A stretch of DNA of 64,000 bases. It comes from Xylocopa sonorina. Lineage: Eukaryota; Arthropoda; Insecta; Hymenoptera; Apidae. Both the position numbers and the translations under genes were made by a program. The DNA is taken from NCBI RefSeq assembly GCF_050948175.1, contig NC_135201.1, forward strand, positions 4,960,001-5,024,000, given 5' to 3'. Below the pieces are notes generated by a model. The model did not search any database. It was given only the letters and a program-made list of their open reading frames with translations, and was not told the origin of the DNA. Below, one piece after another: positions 1 to 13,453 of the stretch; position 1 is the stretch's first letter; each line of letters opens with the position of its first letter.

Positions 1-13
1 AGCGGAGGAAAGC

Positions 14-176
14 ATACTTACCTGGCGCAGAGGTTACCGTGATCAAGAAGGCGGTTCCTCCAGGGCGAGGCTTTTCCATTGCACTACGGTTAGGCTGACC
101 CTTGCGAATATCCCTAATGTGGATATCTCGGGCGTATAATTTTTGGTAGTCGGGACTGCGTTCGCGCTGTCCCGGA
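14..176 (+). ncRNA. U1: U1 spliceosomal snRNA
   Basis: The RNA begins with AUACUUACCUGG, the 5' end of U1 that pairs with 5' splice sites. The order of elements matches insect U1: stem-loop I with the GAUCAnGAAGGCGGUUCCUCC region, a stem-loop II containing AUUGCAC for U1A binding, the Sm site AAUUUUUGG at 138-146, and a final GC-rich stem-loop ending in GUCCCGG. Length (about 163 nt) agrees with other animal U1 RNAs. It should be made by RNA polymerase II, but the proximal sequence element lies upstream of the window. All core elements look intact, so this is probably a functional copy and not a pseudogene. The exact 3' end is uncertain by a few bases. Confidence 0.96.
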
Positions 177-2063
177 CAAATCAGATTAAAAACAAAAACT
201 TTTTACAGATTTCTAAAGGTTGAATTCACTTTTACTATAAACCAACACTGCAAGTGTTAATTTTGCTTAATTTGTGAGACTTAAGTCCTGCACTAATGTA
301 TTCCATTCAAACCATTTGGAATTCTCATCGTAAAATGCAAACCGCAGACTTTTAACTTAAATTCCTCAAAATTTGAAATTTTCTTGATAAGTGTGGTTTT
401 TATATTGGCAGAGGATCCAAAGTATGCTATTTTTCATTTATATTAATGAAACGCTATATATATTTATAAGGTGGACAATCATTTTAACATGTTTGATATT
501 CACTATTTAATTTGAAAAGTCTGTAACCTTAGTTGGCGGATATTTAAAAAACATGTTTACGAATAAGTTATTCTGACTGATTTGATAATTATAACCAACA
601 CGTGTTTTGACAAACAAGTATTAATCGCCCGCGTGTATTTTTGTCGAAACGAACGATTTCTTTGTCACCTCTGTTGCTACAAATACGTTCCTTCAAGAGA
701 ACCGGATGAAAGAATCGCGGCGATTGGCTATATATAAACGAATCACGTCTTCCGATCTAACCGACCTGAAAATTTCCACTTTGCGGTTTACGTTTCCCTT
801 ACATATAGAACGACATACCACAAATAGAACCACGTTAATCGATTTTAATGATTAAACAGATCGCGATTCCCAATGAAAACAGAAATACACTTTCCCAATT
901 AACCTCTTCATTTTTGTCTCGCTCTCCTCGTATCAGAATAACGAGTCATCGAACCACGTAATTGGTGCTCGAAATAGGGCTTAATAAAAACCACACGTTT
1001 CGCCACTGACTTTGATCACGAGGCCGCCAAGACCGTTTCTCTTTCATTTGTATTCTAAACAGACGAACCGCGTCGTTTCGTCGGGGAATATTCCTCGTTG
1101 TACACGTTACCAACTCCTCTCGTCGCGTCATCTCTTTTCCTGTCTCTGATTTCAGCGGAAAAGTAGACAATCGTAGAAGTAGACGCGCTCTCGATCGTTG
1201 CGATAGCCAAACGAAAACAAAAATGAAAAAAAAACGCGGGAAACTCGGTTATCGGGGAGGATCGCCAGACGCGGTTTGCATCGTATAAATAACCGAGAAA
1301 TTTGACCTGTCGATGATCGTTACCACGGTTTCGCGCTCCTCGGGGCACAGTCGCGTCTGGCGCTTGTCCGCCCTAAAGGAATAAAACGGAACGGAAGTGG
1401 AGAACGTCTATCTATAGCCAGACGCGATGATGGTCCGCCGGCAGAGCGGCGTACGCGAGTCTTCCGTAAGCGAACTGGCCACGCGGGCACGGTCGTCGCG
1501 GTCGTAGCACCGATCCATCGATCGAGCCTCCGATCGCGGAGATTTAGCGGGCGCACGGCTGGTAAAACGTTCCGATCGGTCACGTTTAACGTAGTCAGGT
1601 GGACGGACGTCGAGAACGGTGGCCAGTTGGACGCGGACCATTGCCTCGGTAGGCACGACGCCCACACTGACGGTTCTGATTCTCGAGAAGTCGTGAACGA
1701 ACCAGATAGTCGTGAACGAACACGGGATTCGCGCTCTATGAAAGATAAAAAGGAAAATACGAAGGAGAATAATAAATGTAACGATCACTGACATCGCGGC
1801 TATATTTACCGCGCGAAAGAAATAGGAAGCGGTATCCAAGAGATTTAAGTCCCCTGGCGTGCTGCCTAACGCGCTCGAGCGGGGCCGTCCTTCGACTGTT
1901 TCGTGATTAATCGGCGATGATTAACTGACGCTCAGCGTTTCCACCGCTCCTTTGTTTATTTTCGGGAAACCAGCTTTCCGGAATGCTATCTGGCTGGCAG
2001 ATAAGCGTTTATCGATTAGCTTAATGATGAGCATCGCGCCAGTTCCAAGAGAATGCAACACCG
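177..2063. other. Non-coding spacer, probable 5' region of the LDLa gene
   Basis: No convincing coding sequence. The first 1 kb is AT-rich; from about 950 onward it becomes CpG-rich on both strands, as promoter-proximal DNA often is here. The short open frames on the minus strand at 946-1839 overlap one another in different frames and show no domain, so I do not call them. An upstream untranslated or coding exon of the LDLa gene may lie here. Confidence 0.5.
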
Positions 2064-5000
2064 ATGGCTAACTTTCAGGTAAATCCGCGCACGGGTTTAC
2101 CGCGGGACGCGAAGTTCAGTAGTCGTGGGATCGGTTACGTCGCGCGACTCGTGCGGTTTAAGATCGAGCGATCTGGCGTTATTTTTCAGAGGGCTTACTC
2201 CCTCCCAGCGCGGACGCAAACACCGTCCTCGCAGAATCGTATCAACCTGCGACGTAGCGTCAGGGGAGAGCCACCGCCGCATCCCGCCAGGCTTCGAAAA
2301 CACAGACACGGATGGACGTTGCATCTGGCGCATCCTCTCGAGGCTTCCGGGTGCACCAAGTCCCTGGCCCTCCTGCTGATCGCGGTATTGGTACTTCTGG
2401 GGATCGGGGCCGTCGCTTTGTACATCGCATTGGGTGAGTGCTGCGCGATAGTTATTCGTAAAAGTCTATACGCAATCTGAAACTTAGTGTTAAGAAAAGA
2501 ACGAAGGTTTTTTAAATAGAGTACAAACATCGATGCACGTGTGAGCGAAAGATTTCATTGTACAAAGGATTGTCGTTTATGATGAATGTATAAAATAGTC
2601 TTGAAAAGAATAGTGGATCAGAGAGGCACACCTTGAGGTGCAGCGGCAATAATATTTAATTATCGATAAGTTTTATCCACTTTAGCAGCAGATCCATTTT
2701 TCTAACACGGTAATACCATTATCTTGTCTATGCTACGTCTGTCATTCGTCAGTGATTTTTATGAGAGTTTTAACTAAACTTCCCGTAAACGTAAAGGGAA
2801 TAGTGAAAAATTCGTTCAAACAGTATCATTCGTCGCATTAATGACAACTGAACATTATATTTCCACTGTCCTTCTTCGACAATAACAAAAAACAAATGAG
2901 CGTTAATGCTTCCTATATTAAACCATGGAAACTAGCGATCAACGATGAATAGAAGTAGACGGCTAGATTGGTAGCGCGCATCCGCGCGCGGATACGATGG
3001 TGCAATAATAAAACAGAGCGACGCGGTGATGAATAAATGGAACAACGTTAAAGAAAATGTAGTGGTCGCGTATTGGTGTGCGGCATTAAACCCGCACACA
3101 GGGTTAACCCGGCGGGGTTAAGCTCGAAGACGGCCAGGCGACGAGCGACTCGGTCACCGAGGTTTCGTTTCAGTCGTGCGAAATAATTGTACCAACGAGA
3201 GATGAATTTAACCGGCGAGTCAATCGCGCGCGGTCCTGTTCAACGCGCCCGCGATTCTCTGCTCGATGAACCGGCGATCGAGTTTAATGCTAAGACGCGG
3301 TCATGCAGAGAACCGCGTCAAGAGCCGTTGACCGTTTATTTCTCGTCAAGAGGGTTATTTCCAGCGGACAGGGCCCGTGGCGGGACCTGCTCGTTCTTCG
3401 GCTGGCCTGTTGACGCTCGTTAAAAGTTTAATCGTTTCGTTCTCGACGGTGAATATATATCGTTGTGTGTAACAGTCGAATCGATCTTTCGATTGCAGAG
3501 CCCGAGAAGCTGCACATTATTCAGCAGTACCTGAGGTCGTCCGCGAATGGCTCGTCGCTTGACGAAAACGCGTTCACGGCGGGCACGTTGTTGCACCAGC
3601 CGGACAACGAGCTACAAAACGATAGCTCGACCGTGCCGTCGAGCACCACCCTCGCTGCGAGCATGCTTTTAAACAGCGACCGGTCATTTCCGGAGAGCGA
3701 CGCTCCACTAGCGCCGGAATCGGAAACGGAAGCCACGAGCCTGTCCAGCGTCAACTCCACCAGATACTGCGACGACTGCCGGCCGGAGGAGGTATGCGTC
3801 GCTCTCGTCGACGAACAAGTGCCGACCTGCAGGCTCCCTCTGGATACGGAAGATCCAACCGGATGCGCTGGCTTTTGTCTTATTAACAAACAAAAATGTC
3901 ACCGTCTCGATATCGACGCGTTTAGGTTTGTGTGTACTTAAGCGATCAGACTAGACTCGTCGCACAAGAATTGTTCCCCTCTCGAAAATTATTTCTGCCT
4001 CTATGTACAGTCATTCACGTTGTTATATGAACATTTTCTATCAATATGTAAACATCTTTTAAATATATATCAGCGAATAAAAGGGATATGTTGCGATTAT
4101 GTTACATATTATTGTTTGTCTTTACATATTGATACGATATATAAAACGTGCGAATGAGAGTGATAGTGGTATTCGAATATCAATGGGGTAACTGAACGCA
4201 CGTATAACTTGTTCACGCGTGCATTCAGTTCCTTACACTGATAGGCAAGCAGATATCGTTGTTTGAATTGTTCATCCGATTTCGAAAGGTGCGTCACGAT
4301 CGAGCATTACTGTCTGGACGACGAGTGGACCTGTCTGAACACATTGTGCATCCCTTTGGAGAAGCATTGCGACGGGCACATGAATTGCTACGACCATTCG
4401 GACGAGTACAATTGCGGTACGTACCACGCATATCGGATTAGCCCAGTTTCCCGAGACTTCTAACTTTCTTCTCTCTCTCGTGATCGGCTTTCCAGGCGCT
4501 TTGTCACAGTTTGCGAGGCTTCAGTTTACTGGTTTGTTGCAATAATGTAATCCGGGTGACGGTAAACGGTCCCCCGTCTGTTACGGGTGCCTGCGATTGG
4601 GAGCATTCATTTTGCGATACTAACGTAACGGAGACAGTGTCTGTTCGATGACAGAAATTATCTTAGATCAATAACAGTTGGTAAAAGAACAAGTAGAGCA
4701 TACGTTTGCCTGTTTGAAAGTATGAGAACAATTGCTTAATTCTGATGAATGCTTAAAAAATATTAGATTATTCAAGAATTTCGACAAATTTTATGTATTT
4801 TGTTGTGCATGCTTGCCATTGAATAGTTGGTGACTAAACGCAGCAGTGCAATCTTCATAAAATGCAAACGATGCTACCAGATCAAAACATTGTGTTTAAC
4901 TGATATTAATAAAGCATCTATATATTAATATTGTATGATTTAATACTATCAGAATGTATTGAATGTATGTACGTATATACGTACGTATACTGGTTTCGAT

Positions 5001-6659
5001 AGTTCAATTCTGTTAAGTTTTCTTGATCGATCGGCCGACGCAAATCTGTATTATTATGTCAGAACGAATGGCCTCAATTGCAACCGCTCGTGTGCATACC
5101 AAGGGAATCCTGGGTGGAGGTATATGTCGCGTACGAGGAGATTGCGAGCGATAAAGCGGTTCGCATTTCTTGTTGCAGTCTGCGATCTGGAGACGCATTT
5201 CCAGTGCGGTAACGAGACTTCCTGCCTTCCATTGGAAAAGAGATGCGACGGCAAGATAGACTGCTGGGACGCGGCTGACGAGATTAATTGCACCTTGGGT
5301 AAGATACACGCGACGACTGTTGTCGCGGTCACGAGAAAACCGGTACACGCCGCTGGTTAGCGAATTATCGACTTGTCAAAATAATTGCCAGCGTATCTAC
5401 ATATCCTTTCCCACGCGGAACGTCGCGGATAATAACGCAATGGTTTTCCCTGAGATTATCCTAATTAGATAGTTCGCCGGCCGCAGAGTTATTCGTACCC
5501 TCGGCTACCACGGTTCTCTCCTTCCGTTTCGTTAATTCTTGGTTACTCTCTTTACTTTCTTTATATCTCCACCACTTTTTCGGTTAAGGTCTTTTTCAGC
5601 TTCTCTTATTTTTCTTTTTTTCTGTTGTTCTTCGTAGGTCGTAATCTCGGTGGGTGTGAGTACATACTCGTTTTATTTTACACGTATTCGATTCTCTGCA
5701 TGCGATGCACGCCAGCTGGTAATTGCTATGATACCGAGGCGCCGCTTGATTCATCCGCCGCTAAACTATCCGCACCGCTTTCCACGATGTGCCTCGCACA
5801 CGCACAACGATCCCCTTTCACTCTAACGAGTACAACGCCGCTTTTCACGTTGCCCAAGAGCTTTCTCGCACGATAAAGAATTCGAGTATCGCCGCGTTCG
5901 ATCGGTAACAGCTTCTGATGCGCTTCTAAATGAATGTTGAACCGCACGCAATGCTTGTTTTCGTTATATACACGCGACGGATGGGACGCGTAAATCGTGC
6001 GCAACAACGTTTCTTTTGATGCCAGCGTGCCCCTCGGAAAACGAGTTCACGTGCAGCAACGGACAGTGCATATTGAAAGCTCGTTTCTGCGACGGCCTGC
6101 CAGACTGCCTCGACGGATCTGACGAACCTCACGGGTGCCAAGGACGGTGCAACAAGCACGAATTCACATGCCAGTAAGTTCACTGGAACTGTGATCAATT
6201 ATCAATCACTGTTACATTCTTAAGGATACGAATATAATTGCAAAAAGACGTCTTCCAGGTTTATATTTCTTTTTCCAGCTCTGAATGCACCGTTTTCTTC
6301 GTCTGCGTAAATATGTTAAATAATTAACATATTATGTTATATAATTAGCTTTAAGACAAATATTACAATATAGTAAATTACTGTGAGAAAAACTTAAAAA
6401 TAATATTTTTAAATGCGTGCACTAATCATTGGTAAACGAAAAAGAGCTGTGCATAAACGCAGACGTTAGAATGTTGTAAGTAATACGCTTTTCGCAATTA
6501 TATTCGATCCATTTTTACATGTCCAATGGTGTTACGCAGGAATCGAATTAATTTTTATGCAGAAACAGTAGGTGCATTACGAAGGGGATGAAGTGCAACG
6601 GAGTGGACGATTGCGGCGATGGAACGGACGAGAGGCATTGCAAGGATCGATTCTCTTAG
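2064..6659 (+). CDS. Type II membrane protein with four LDL-receptor class A repeats
   Basis: Six exons join in phase: 2064-2433, 3499-3925, 4289-4416, 5179-5298, 6026-6173 and 6563-6659, giving 429 residues. There is no signal peptide. One strongly hydrophobic segment at residues 100-123 follows an Arg/Lys-rich stretch, which suggests a type II anchor with the C-terminus outside. A Ser/Thr-rich stalk leads to a cysteine-rich module (exon 3) and then four LDLa repeats. Each repeat has the CDG and D..DE calcium-cage pattern, for example CDGHMNCYDHSDEYNC and CNGVDDCGDGTDERHC. LDLa modules bind calcium and protein ligands. The stop follows the fourth repeat, so no protease domain is attached. 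The start is uncertain: an acceptor-like TTTTTCAG ends at 2189, so residues before about 43 could be intron and the true first exon could lie upstream. The intron at 2434-3498 has a CpG-rich stretch (2980-3440) that may be an alternative promoter. Confidence 0.85.
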
Positions 6660-6803
6660 CTCCACATTTACATGTTCGTCGACGAGCATTCGCATCGCAA
6701 TCACTTTCACGGTGTCGCGTTACAGTATTCTTATTATCTACAAACAAATAATTGTAATTAAAAGTTGTACATAACTGTGCTGTATGAAAATGCAGTGGTA
6801 TGT

Positions 6804-6809
6804 AATAAA
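6804..6809 (+). terminator. Candidate poly(A) signal of the LDLa gene
   Basis: AATAAA lies 145 bases after the stop codon of the LDLa gene. Other A-rich hexamers follow further on, so a longer 3' UTR is possible. Confidence 0.45.
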
Positions 6810-7600
6810 CGATGTACAAGCGGAATACTTAACGTCGAGGGTGTAATTAGGAAAGGATATATTTTATTGGTGTATCATACGAGACCGGTTACAAATGTTG
6901 ATTTGTCACTGCAACCACTTTCTTACGAGAGATTATCATTTTCAATTGTATTACGGATAAGAGATGATATAATTGTTTACGTAGGACATATTATTAAGTA
7001 GAGGAGATCTTTGTAGTTGATGCGCGTTTCTCTAATCTTGCGCCATGTTTTGTACACAGATAACGCCAGAATTATGCATACGTATATATATTTTTGTATA
7101 CAAGTGACGACTGCCAACAATTGTATAGTCTTCTCAGAGATATCATGTAACGTTACAACTTGATCGCAAAACTTTGCCTAGTCCCTTAGCTAAGTAGATT
7201 TATCTTGGTACGATAAATATATACAGAATACATAATACGCACATCTCGACATTTGTTTTTAACCAAGATCAACGGCACATTCTCCCCTTTGATCCTTGAA
7301 TCTTTCGCCTATCGAAGCAATTTAGAGGAATTCGTCTGGTTCTCTCGGTGCGTCGAGATCGCGGTAGTGAATGACTGGTCGAAAGTCTCCTCCACCGCCA
7401 CTGCAACGGTTAATAAAAATTAATAGATGCTCGTTCCAAGTCACAGTACTGTACACATGCGATCAGCTAAAAGCTACGTGCAAATTGTAAATTATTAAAC
7501 ACGATTAACGGGGACTGTAACCACGGCCAACTCGACATAGGATTCAAACGGAGAAACATGGGATATAAAATAAAAGCACATAGAAGTAGTAACAAATAAT
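6810..7600. other. Intergenic spacer between convergent genes
   Basis: AT-rich sequence between the ends of the LDLa gene (+) and Ars2 (-). I see no gene or structured RNA in it. Confidence 0.6.
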
Positions 7601-7606
7601 TTTATT
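7601..7606 (-). terminator. Candidate poly(A) signal of Ars2
   Basis: AATAAA on the minus strand, about 335 bases beyond the Ars2 stop codon. Confidence 0.45.
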
Positions 7607-7939
7607 TGCTATATCTCTGCTTATAAGATTACAGCATCTGTCGATCCTGTTTCTCTTTTTCCGTTAAGGAGCGCGATACGAGAAGTATTTTGTGCTAAAA
7701 TACAATTTTTCCTTTTCTCTTTATGTACACGAACCGCCGAAACCGGTTTTTATCCCGTGTTAAAAATATAGAAGAAATGTGCTGATTTTGTAACACATAG
7801 ACAATTGATCATTTACTTTCGCTCATTATACCGTGTGTTACATAATCCAGATATGAATCTGCTAGCACAGAAGTCCGATAATCTTTAAAAATTTTCATGC
7901 GATATTTCTTTCGTTCTCGTACAAAAAAGTGGATAAAAC

Positions 7940-10900
7940 TTAGAACATGTCTGTGTCTAGCTGGTCCAAATCATTATAACTAACAATAGGCCTCGAAGTT
8001 GATTCCGGTGCAGCCCTGTAAAACAGCGGTATCACCACGTTCAATATGTCGGAGGAGAATTTTTTTGTGAACCGAGCCTGATCGATTTTTCAAGCAGATT
8101 ATATACTCTCGAACGTCCAGAAGTTTCAATGCGTTTTTTTTTTTGTTGCGTTAGGAATTAACCTAGCAAATGCAGCGACGTGTCATCGAGTAGAATGAAA
8201 AAATGCCTTACCGTCCTCTGTTAAAGCCACCACGGCTGGAACGCGGCATTCCGAATCCACCGCCGAATCCTGCGCCGTATCCCGATCCGTATCCTCCTCT
8301 GCTACCTCCGTAACCAGCTCCGTAGCTTCCGAAGCTTTAAAATTTACAAATTTTTTCATGGGAATTATTCAGTGAAATAAAAGAAAGATGGGTTAAGAAT
8401 TTTCCAAGGGAACACGTTCCATTATCAGGGGAAAAAAATAATTGAGTTTGAACATTTACGTGTTACATCCGTAAGGAGTGAATCCCTCGCGCAAGTTCTC
8501 TCTCGCTGGCGCTTTATTTCCTGGATGTTCGGGAAGCTGGGGCCTCTTCGGATCTCGTAAATAATTGTTGAAATATTCTGCTTCCGCTTTCACCTCCGAC
8601 ACTTTTTCCGCGTGTTTGTTGAAAATATGTTTTCGGATAAAGTCTGGTCCCTTGAATTTCTTACCGCTAAGTGGGCACAACCACTTATCCTTCGACAGCT
8701 CCTGGGTATTTGCTTGGACAAATTTCTCTACCTCACTGATTCCAAGGATAAAGGAAATAATCTTCGCAAAGAGATCGTAATAATATCTATATAGAAGATA
8801 CTTCGTACGACGTTAAGAAAAGGATACGCTTCCGCATTCTTGGCGCCTAATTTATCAAATTCTTCTTGAGATAAGGTTGCTACTGGTTGCAAGAATGCTG
8901 CCATTTTACTCTCAAAATTGCGGCAATATTCGGACAGTTCCGTGCTAGAAACCTTAGCGGTTGGAGGAGAGCCTCTAACATGCATTATTCCGCACCTATT
9001 TGGCATTTCATCTTCGTTTGGATATTCACAGTGATTGTAATAGTCGACAGAGTGAACTATTCGTAAATAAAGTATCAATCTATCTAACACCTGAAAACGT
9101 AGGTTAGGAATTTAAGAAATGAAATATAACCTTAACATGCAATCATGCTTGGCTCGCCATTAGCTTGAAATCCTGAATAATCATTTAAGTGGACCTATAG
9201 AGATCGATTTTTTGAGGATCTTAGACCGATGGCGAGTGACATACGGGATCGTAATCTTGTATATATTTTGCTACCACACATGATATACCTTAATGAGAGT
9301 TGGATCTCTTTCGATGGGACCGTCTCCATCACCTCCTAATTGACCTTCTTCTTGATCACCAGACATTCCTAACAATTCTTCTTCCTCAGCGGATGCCTCT
9401 TCTATTAAATAATCAGTTATGTTCTTCAGTACCGGATTTTTTGACGACAATCCAAATGCCTATGAAAATACATGTTATATCGTTACAACGTCATTACAAG
9501 ACTTTAACTAAACGTATAAAATCGGCTGCCGTCTTACAGCCTGTTCAACTTCATGCATATTTAGAGCGCTTTTATTTTCTTTGTTATCATCCTCTTGTTT
9601 AAGCGAATTGTCATCCTTTTTCTCGTCGTTCCATAAACCAACACGGTTGTCCAAATTATGTACGATTTTAGCGCTCAACTTAATGTCGTGTCTGACTATT
9701 TGTTTGTGGGATGTTAAGCCATTCACTGTTCGAATACGACGCGAGAGATCTCGGTTTACTATAGCACCAAGTTCACAATCTCGTAACTATAAATTAAACC
9801 AATTTATTACTATTGAAGCGCTTTAATTTTTTTTTATATTATCGTGCATTGTTGACTTACTCGAATGTTGTTTAAACTCCAACATATTTCTTTTATGTTC
9901 ACTTGTCTCTCAAAAGATACCCATCCTCTTCTAAACCACCTTCTTTCCGGTTGAGGATCTGCTATTGCAACTCGCAAAAATCCAGGGAAGCGTTTACACA
10001 TCTTTAAGAAGAATTGCACATGCATTTAATTATATATGTACGTAACTAATCATGTGAAATAATTACTTATAAATGAAGAACTAACCGCCTCGACTTCTGC
10101 TTTTGTTATCGTGGGCGCTAAATTGCGGAGGAAGATGCTACTAGTTTTATGCAAAGCTCTAGGTTCTTTCTCTTTATCCTCACTGGCTAGATCGATTACT
10201 GCTTCTGGTTCAATAGTAGACTTTTTAGCATCTGGTTGTTCGTTGTCCCCTTTAATTTCCAGATCGTCCTCTTTACCTTCCTGTGCGTCTGCATTTTCAT
10301 TGCTGGCATCCATTTTTTCAGTGGTATCTAGAAAATAGTAAGATAACTCGTAATTTTAATATAATTAAATTATTCCTCCAAAACTAAACTTTAATTGTGT
10401 AACTATTCTATCTTCTAATTATTCATATTCTTACTTTTCAGTATCAATAAATAATAACTATTGAAACTTACGAGTTTCCGTTTTAGGCGTATCGGGTTTG
10501 TTACTATCGCTACCAGAGGAACTGCTGCTGCTACTACTGCTGCTGCTACTACTATTACTGTCCGTTCGTTTCCTCTTTTTAGTGTTGATTTCTTCTGGTT
10601 TATCTATAATGTCACGATTAAGTAGCACAATTAAAATGGTTGAAAACGTTAAAGCAACAAAAATATAATTTTTTGTTTTATAAACGGAATAATGTACCTG
10701 CGCTTTCCACGTCATCATCCTTTTTAGTTTCTTCTTCATTTTCTTCTGGTTTGTCAACCTCTTCTACCGAAGTCTCGTCCTTTTCAGCGCACTTAACTTC
10801 AGAATCTGTGCTCTGTCTATTCTTTGAATTTTTATCTGCTCGCGAGGCTTCATCTACTTTACTTGTATCGCTGTAAAGTTCGTAATAACGATTGATACTT

Positions 10901-13453
10901 CACATAACTTTATTAGCCAACGAAGGTACATGCATACCTGTTATCAACTTTTTTATCAATTGCAGCTTTGCTCTTTGCGTCTTCCTTATCTTTGATCGTT
11001 TCTTTGGGTACAATTGTATTTGTTGGTTTCATGTCTAAAATTTGTAAGTCCTCTTCCGTACCACCTTCCAGTTTAATGACTACCGCATCGAGTAGGTGCA
11101 ACAAGGAATCAGCCTGATCAGCATCCACAGAAACTTTGTCTATTTCTTCAGCTTCAAGCATTTCCAAAAACACTTCAACGCGTTTCTATTGATAAAAGAA
11201 AAAAGAAAAAGAGAAACGAATAGTAGAATGATAAAGGAGCTGGATCTTTTAGTAGAAATGTTCGTTGTTGAACGATTTGTACCTTAAGAGCTGCAACTTG
11301 TTCTTCCTTTCTCTTCACAGACTCTTCTGGGTGATACTTTATTTTGAACCTAGCGATCAACGAAAGACGATATTAATATAAATTTTGAAATGTATTTCTG
11401 TTGAGTTAAAGCAAACAGACGTACAATTTGTGGATTTATATGAATATTAAAAATATAGAAAAGTGAAAATGGTAGTTAATTCTACTAATTTCTCAATATA
11501 ATTTTATATATTGAGAATATACACGTAAGCACGAGTGTGCTTTTTGAGTAAAGCCTTTCGAAATCGACAATATTACCAACTAGCATATTTTTTGTGATCA
11601 TAAAAATTGGTCGTAACAGGTAATTAAATAAAGTGTGGCAGTAATTTGTTACGTTTCCCATCCATATCTAGAGCGAATCATTCCTCGTGACTAAGCATTA
11701 TTGTATCCTTTTCCTCAAGAGACGATTTTATGTGTAACATTATCATTTTTACTGTCAACATTGTCAGTTACAGAATGAAGCCTCACCTGTAGAGTCTGAT
11801 ATTTTAACTCGCATTCAGTTTTCTCGTCAACACAGAGGTCTATTGTAACGATAGCATTTCTGAATGTATACAAATGATTAAACGGGTTTAGAACGCGGCC
11901 TACCACGAGCGTGATTTGGGCTTTGCGCGCCCAGCTCGCATTTTTCTTTAACTACCTAGCAACACCTCGAGATTCTTCTGCGATGCGCGATACCGCGGAA
12001 TACATAGAATATCGTACGAGAAAAATAAACGAGCGAGGTGACCTGTGCCCAAGACATAAGGCGTTGTTGGCTGTATGCTGTAGGGATAGACAGAGCTGGT
12101 CATATTGCTTGCAATTACCGATTAAATTGTGTCTGCAATTTAGCAAAAATTATAAAGCTACTACACCCTCATGTTCTTTTTCTGTTCATGGTACCTATGC
12201 ACATACATACGCACTCTATGCGCATACATATTTGAACAGATAGTTCGATAGCTTTCTTGGGATTAAAAGATTACTTTCTACAGTGGGCAAGACTTTTGAA
12301 AACACGAACAAAAATTATAAAGCTACAAAGCGCAAACGCGTTATTGCGATATATTAATTGCATGATTATGACTTTAATGAGAACAACACTTAAACCACTG
12401 TAGAAATTAATTATTTTTATATCCACATTTAAGTACGACTGAGCTTCGCAGTGTATCACGCGTGGATAACTACGTGTGTTAGTATTTATTATTGAGTTAA
12501 GGAAAAATTAGAATATACCATTCCTCGTCCTTGTGTGCAACGAAGAATTCGTTCAACTGCTGCCTTCTGAATTCCAATTTATATTCGTTATATCGCTTAA
12601 TAGCTTCCTCATCTGTAATCGAATCTTCCTGAGTGCCAAGGAATGCTTTGAAAGACATCATCGGTGGTTGAGTTTCAACATTGGAGTTGCTGAAGTTACC
12701 AGCTACCTCTCGGCTGCACAGAAAATCCACGCAACTTACAATTAATCAAAGACTTTAATGACCTTTAAGTTCTACCTTAATCGGGCCAACAATCTTGGAG
12801 TAAATCGACTCCTTTTTTGCATAGTTATCGTGCAACCTCTTTTTTTCATGACAATGCTGTTTACAAATGAATAAGATATTCGCGGAAAAGAAAAGAAAAA
12901 AGAAATGAACATCTGCGATAAAATAACATAAGAAACACAAACCTGCTGCTGTTACCATGGTTTCCATAGTGATGATTGCCATGATGAGGAGGTGGGTAAT
13001 GATCAGGACCCCAGGATGCTGCGCCGCCACCACCCCCGCCTCCATAGTAATCATGTCCGTACCTAGGTCGATCATCCCAGTCTGCTCTCATTCTTTTCAT
13101 AGGAGGAGCCATTTCCTGTGATCTAGCAGGACTGTATCTGTCGCGTCCACCACCCCCACCCCCACGGTATTCTCTATAGTCTGGACGTTGTCTTGGTCGA
13201 CTGGACCATTCCCTGGAATAATCACTACCGTCAAACTTACAAGGGACTGTTTACAAAAGATTGCAACTTTTCCTTTCGCTATGATTTAATCGAACAATAA
13301 GTATCTTATGTTTACAAATTAAATTACTTACCTATCCACCCAATCGTCTCTCCTTCTGTCATCTCGACGGCCCTCTCTCGAATAAGACTCCGTTCTTTCC
13401 CCTCTAAATTTATCTCTCCGTTTCCTGTCGTACTCATCGTCAGAGTCGCCCAT
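7940..13453 (-). CDS. Ars2: Ars2/Serrate (SRRT), nuclear cap-binding partner
   Basis: Fifteen coding exons (ends from the gene start: 13453-13332, 13212-12943, 12713-12519, 11349-11283, 11185-10938, 10870-10698, 10603-10472, 10327-10086, 10001-9861, 9786-9538, 9459-9289, 9090-8828, 8735-8460, 8334-8212, 8015-7940) give 915 residues, close to the usual Ars2 size. Seen in order: an Arg/Asp-rich N-terminus starting MGDSDDEYDRKRRD, the conserved core (MSFKAFLGTQ, FFVAHKDEEW), an acidic linker with polyserine, the RRM-like part (PQPERRWFRRGWVSF, NIKEICW), the CEYPNEDEMPNRCG block, the zinc-finger block (DKWLCPLSGKKFKG, IRKHIFNKH), a GYG/RGG-rich tail and the C-terminal DLDQLDTDMF. Family knowledge: Ars2 bridges the cap-binding complex to pri-miRNA processing, RNA decay and 3'-end formation. 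The finger and tail are the parts that bind RNA and partners. The intron between 8828 and 8735 has a U12-type donor. Confidence 0.96.
8736..8827 (-). other. Probable U12-type (minor spliceosome) intron in Ars2
   Basis: The donor reads GTATCCTTTT, an exact match to the U12 consensus GTATCCTTT. Near the 3' end TTCCTTTAT (8748-8756, minus strand) matches the U12 branch consensus TTCCTTRAC at seven of nine positions and sits about 13 bases before the acceptor, the distance typical for this class. Splicing here joins NAEA directly to EVEKFVQANTQEL, matching the spacing in Ars2 relatives. Reading through the donor instead adds a nonconserved tail. Confidence 0.75.
10515..10553 (-). repeat. Polyserine tract in Ars2
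   Basis: Thirteen consecutive serines coded by mixed AGT, AGC, TCC and TCT triplets. The mixed codons argue for selection on the protein tract more than for recent triplet slippage. Confidence 0.9.

Noticed and set aside
8805..8808. GT donor at GTC|GTACGA as the exon end in Ars2
   Set aside because: It also keeps frame, but adds YPFLNV and drops the conserved Glu before VEKF; the U12-type donor 20 bases earlier restores the conserved spacing.
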